Of a stretch of 64,000 nucleotides of DNA, positions 62,317 to 64,000 are shown piece by piece. This stretch comes from Flavobacteriaceae bacterium (lineage in GTDB: Bacteria > Bacteroidota > Bacteroidia > Flavobacteriales > Flavobacteriaceae). The DNA lies in contig JAFMLQ010000005.1 in NCBI GenBank assembly GCA_017852075.1, positions 1 through 64,000 of the forward strand. The letters run 5' to 3'. Each line of letters starts with the position of its first letter. Position 1 is the first letter of the stretch. The notes beneath the pieces were generated by a model. The model was not told where the DNA came from. It worked only from the letters and a program-made list of their open reading frames with translations, and ran no database searches. Both the position numbers and the translations under genes were made by a program.

Positions 62317-63945
62317 TTAAAGTTCTTTTATCAATTCTAAACTGTTGATAATACGCTGTTCAATCTGTGGGGCATACCGATCCTCTTTTTCGTACATCAT
62401 TGTTAGAATGATCGTCCCTTCTTCAAAAGTAAATAGGAGAGCGTTAAACGAACAACGCACCCTTTCAGAAGCGCCCTTTTTAGGATAATCTAAGGTTCCG
62501 TAAACCTTCGCCACAGGGGTTCCTGAGGGGACTTCTATAGCGTCATTTTTCATCAATATATTAACAGCACCTTTGGACTCAAAATTGGAAATGATGGAAT
62601 TTACCAAAGCTTGTCCTTTTTCTAAATCTGCTTGCTTAGGGTCTGCGGGTGGACCTTCCTCTTTTTGAGTGTCTCTTGGAGGAAAATCGAATAATAAATC
62701 GATGTAAAACGGACTGTCAAAAGTTCCCAACCCAAATTGTTGGATTGTTTTTTCAGTTTGTTCAAAACGTTCTAAAACCTCAGGAGTTTCTATCTTTAGG
62801 GGAGGTGAACCGTATTGACTCATTACCCATTCTCCACTGTAAAGCCCTTTGGTAGGGTACCCCAAAAGGGTGTCACGGACAGGATAAAATCCATAAACAA
62901 GCATACTGATCACCAAAGCCAATAAACATAAAATTCCAACTCCAGAAAGTCCCCAGATCCACTGTTCTTTTCTTCTTTTTTTAGCAAGGTATTCTCGATA
63001 GGCAGCTTTTTCTCGCAATTCTTCTTCTGTTGGTTCAGGTAGGGCTTCTTTGGTTTCGATTACTACGTGTTCCACAACTTTTCGATCTTCACTAGCGATA
63101 CGATATTCGGGCATGGATTTGGCAAACTTAACTAAGTCTGCATTCTGAAGGACGGCTCTAAGACTCATCAAAGTCTTTTGATCCAAATCTAAAGTTCCCG
63201 CATTTTTACGCATTTCTAATTTGAGCAACAACTCTTCTGATGTACTTTCCAACGCATCGATTTTTGCTTCTTCTTCCAGATAGCGTCGCACTACATCGGT
63301 CAATCTAGAGTAGTAATTTTTATATTCCTCCTGTGCACTTAGTTGTTCATTTTCTAAAGCTTTTAGTTCTTCTATCGCACGATCAAAAGGGGCAAGTTCT
63401 TTCTCTCTAAGTTCTTTTCTTCTTTTTTGAAATAAATACGTATAAAAAATTCCAATTAAGGCAAGGGCAATAACCAAACCCCAAAGAACTTGTGCAATTA
63501 ACGCTTCGTAATTTTTTTCTACCTCCTGCAAGGGTTTGATGTCGTAGAGTTTTTGTTGGATGGTATCCACAACTACTGTATTGACTCGAATAGGAATGAG
63601 ATCGGCGATTTTGGAAAAACCATTAACTAAAACTTGTTGTTGAGGAATGAAATAGTCTCCAGAATCAAACTGAATTAAGGCGTATTTTTTTGTGTAGAGG
63701 TAATGAGATTGGGTTTTCAAGGTGTCTACTGGACTGGCTTCAAGTAACTCAAAAGGGGCAAACAAGGGTTGCTCTGGGAAAATAACTTGGGCAGTACTAT
63801 CTGCCTTAACTTGAAGTATATAATCGATTTGTTCCCCGATTTTTACTGCAGTAGAGTCTATTGCTACTAGCAATGTACCTCCTTCTTGTGACCATGAAAG
63901 CAAAGAAACAAACACTCCAAAAAAAGTAAGTATCCTTTTTATCAT
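62317..63945 (-). CDS. Bat operon membrane protein (BatD-like N-terminus)
   Basis: Protein of 542 residues. Signal peptide, an immunoglobulin-like domain (residues ~22-140), a membrane helix (about 152-170), a coiled-coil-rich cytoplasmic segment (RRKELREKELAPFDRAIEEL), a second helix (about 330-355), then a soluble C-terminal domain. The gene sits between a partial upstream gene and batA, as in Bacteroidota operons with an unnamed protein between the DUF58 gene and batA. Its ATG follows directly on the upstream stop codon. Confidence 0.65.
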   Translation of the reverse strand: MIKRILTFFGVFVSLLSWSQEGGTLLVAIDSTAVKIGEQIDYILQVKADSTAQVIFPEQPLFAPFELLEASPVDTLKTQSHYLYTKKYALIQFDSGDYFIPQQQVLVNGFSKIADLIPIRVNTVVVDTIQQKLYDIKPLQEVEKNYEALIAQVLWGLVIALALIGIFYTYLFQKRRKELREKELAPFDRAIEELKALENEQLSAQEEYKNYYSRLTDVVRRYLEEEAKIDALESTSEELLLKLEMRKNAGTLDLDQKTLMSLRAVLQNADLVKFAKSMPEYRIASEDRKVVEHVVIETKEALPEPTEEELREKAAYREYLAKKRRKEQWIWGLSGVGILCLLALVISMLVYGFYPVRDTLLGYPTKGLYSGEWVMSQYGSPPLKIETPEVLERFEQTEKTIQQFGLGTFDSPFYIDLLFDFPPRDTQKEEGPPADPKQADLEKGQALVNSIISNFESKGAVNILMKNDAIEVPSGTPVAKVYGTLDYPKKGASERVRCSFNALLFTFEEGTIILTMMYEKEDRYAPQIEQRIINSLELIKEL

Positions 63946-64000
63946 TTATACACGTGCTTTAAAATATCCCAATAATTTTTTTACATAACTCTCTTCCACA
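63946..64000 (-). CDS. Partial upstream gene of Bat operon (C-terminus only)
   Basis: The minus strand ends in a reading frame coding EESYVKKLLGYFKARV before a TAA that touches the ATG of the next gene. The position suggests a DUF58 protein or MoxR ATPase, but only about 17 residues are visible, so the family is inferred from gene order alone. Confidence 0.5.
   Translation of the reverse strand, partial: VEESYVKKLLGYFKARV

Overview
The window looks like a chromosomal segment of a marine-type member of the Bacteroidota, most likely Flavobacteriaceae. The evidence is AT-rich DNA, promoters of the Bacteroidota type (TTG or TTTG, a spacer of about 19 bases, then TAnnTTTG) instead of Shine-Dalgarno/sigma70 signals, A-rich leaders, and lineage-typical families: DUF5916, an IPExxxVDY-like protein between rnc and pyk, exonuclease-fused DnaE, the Bat aerotolerance operon, OmpA with thrombospondin type 3 repeats, and a CrtI/CrtD/CruF carotenoid set. 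I see no insertion sequence, prophage, rRNA operon or CRISPR array.

Layout. 1-5.7 kb: an outer-membrane DUF5916 protein, a sterol-desaturase-type oxygenase, a small PepSY membrane protein and a PHP-type lipoprotein. 5.8-7.2 kb: an accessory patch beside tRNA-Asp. Two unrelated small genes (an NTF2/SnoaL-like lipoprotein and a DUF2892 protein) share near-identical promoter/leaders and 3' motifs, and the patch is bracketed by a perfect 38-bp direct repeat that carries the tRNA terminator. 7.2-21.3 kb: trxA, dnaE, the four-gene ligase-associated DNA-processing operon (exonuclease, ATP ligase, Lhr-like helicase, PdeM nuclease, joined by three ATGA overlaps) and mfd. 21.3-27.9 kb: ACT-domain protein, YraN, metG, an HDAC-like deacetylase, a CBS protein, an epimerase, a DUF2383-like protein and a lipoprotein. 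27.9-33.5 kb: carotenoid genes cruF-crtD-crtA and crtI around a ThuA-domain protein. 33.5-42 kb: an EF-hand membrane protein and AddB-like/OmpA/AddA-like genes. 42-51 kb: superoxide dismutase, a PurF-type amidotransferase with a PfkB kinase, rnhA, purN, then acpP-fabF-rnc-(IPExxxVDY-like)-pyk. 51-56.9 kb: dinB, isoaspartyl peptidase, a membrane protein, gpsA, pheS, a small conserved gene and CvpA. 56.9-64 kb: the Bat operon on the minus strand, cut by the window end in an upstream gene.

Functional themes are DNA repair and recombination (dnaE, the ligase-associated operon, mfd, AddAB-like, dinB), carotenoid modification, lipid and purine synthesis, and the Bat stress complex. Noncoding structure is the most interesting part: matching inverted repeats (GAAAC[A/G]TCTCTG) in front of both carotenoid transcription units, two mutually exclusive hairpins in the crtI leader, a GNRA-capped terminator-like hairpin inside the first codons of rnc, the cassette-like repeats at tRNA-Asp, and an mfd reading frame with no conventional start codon. 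Seven of nine convergent gene pairs overlap at their 3' ends, so dedicated terminators are few. All names rest on reading translated sequence and motifs; no database search was run.
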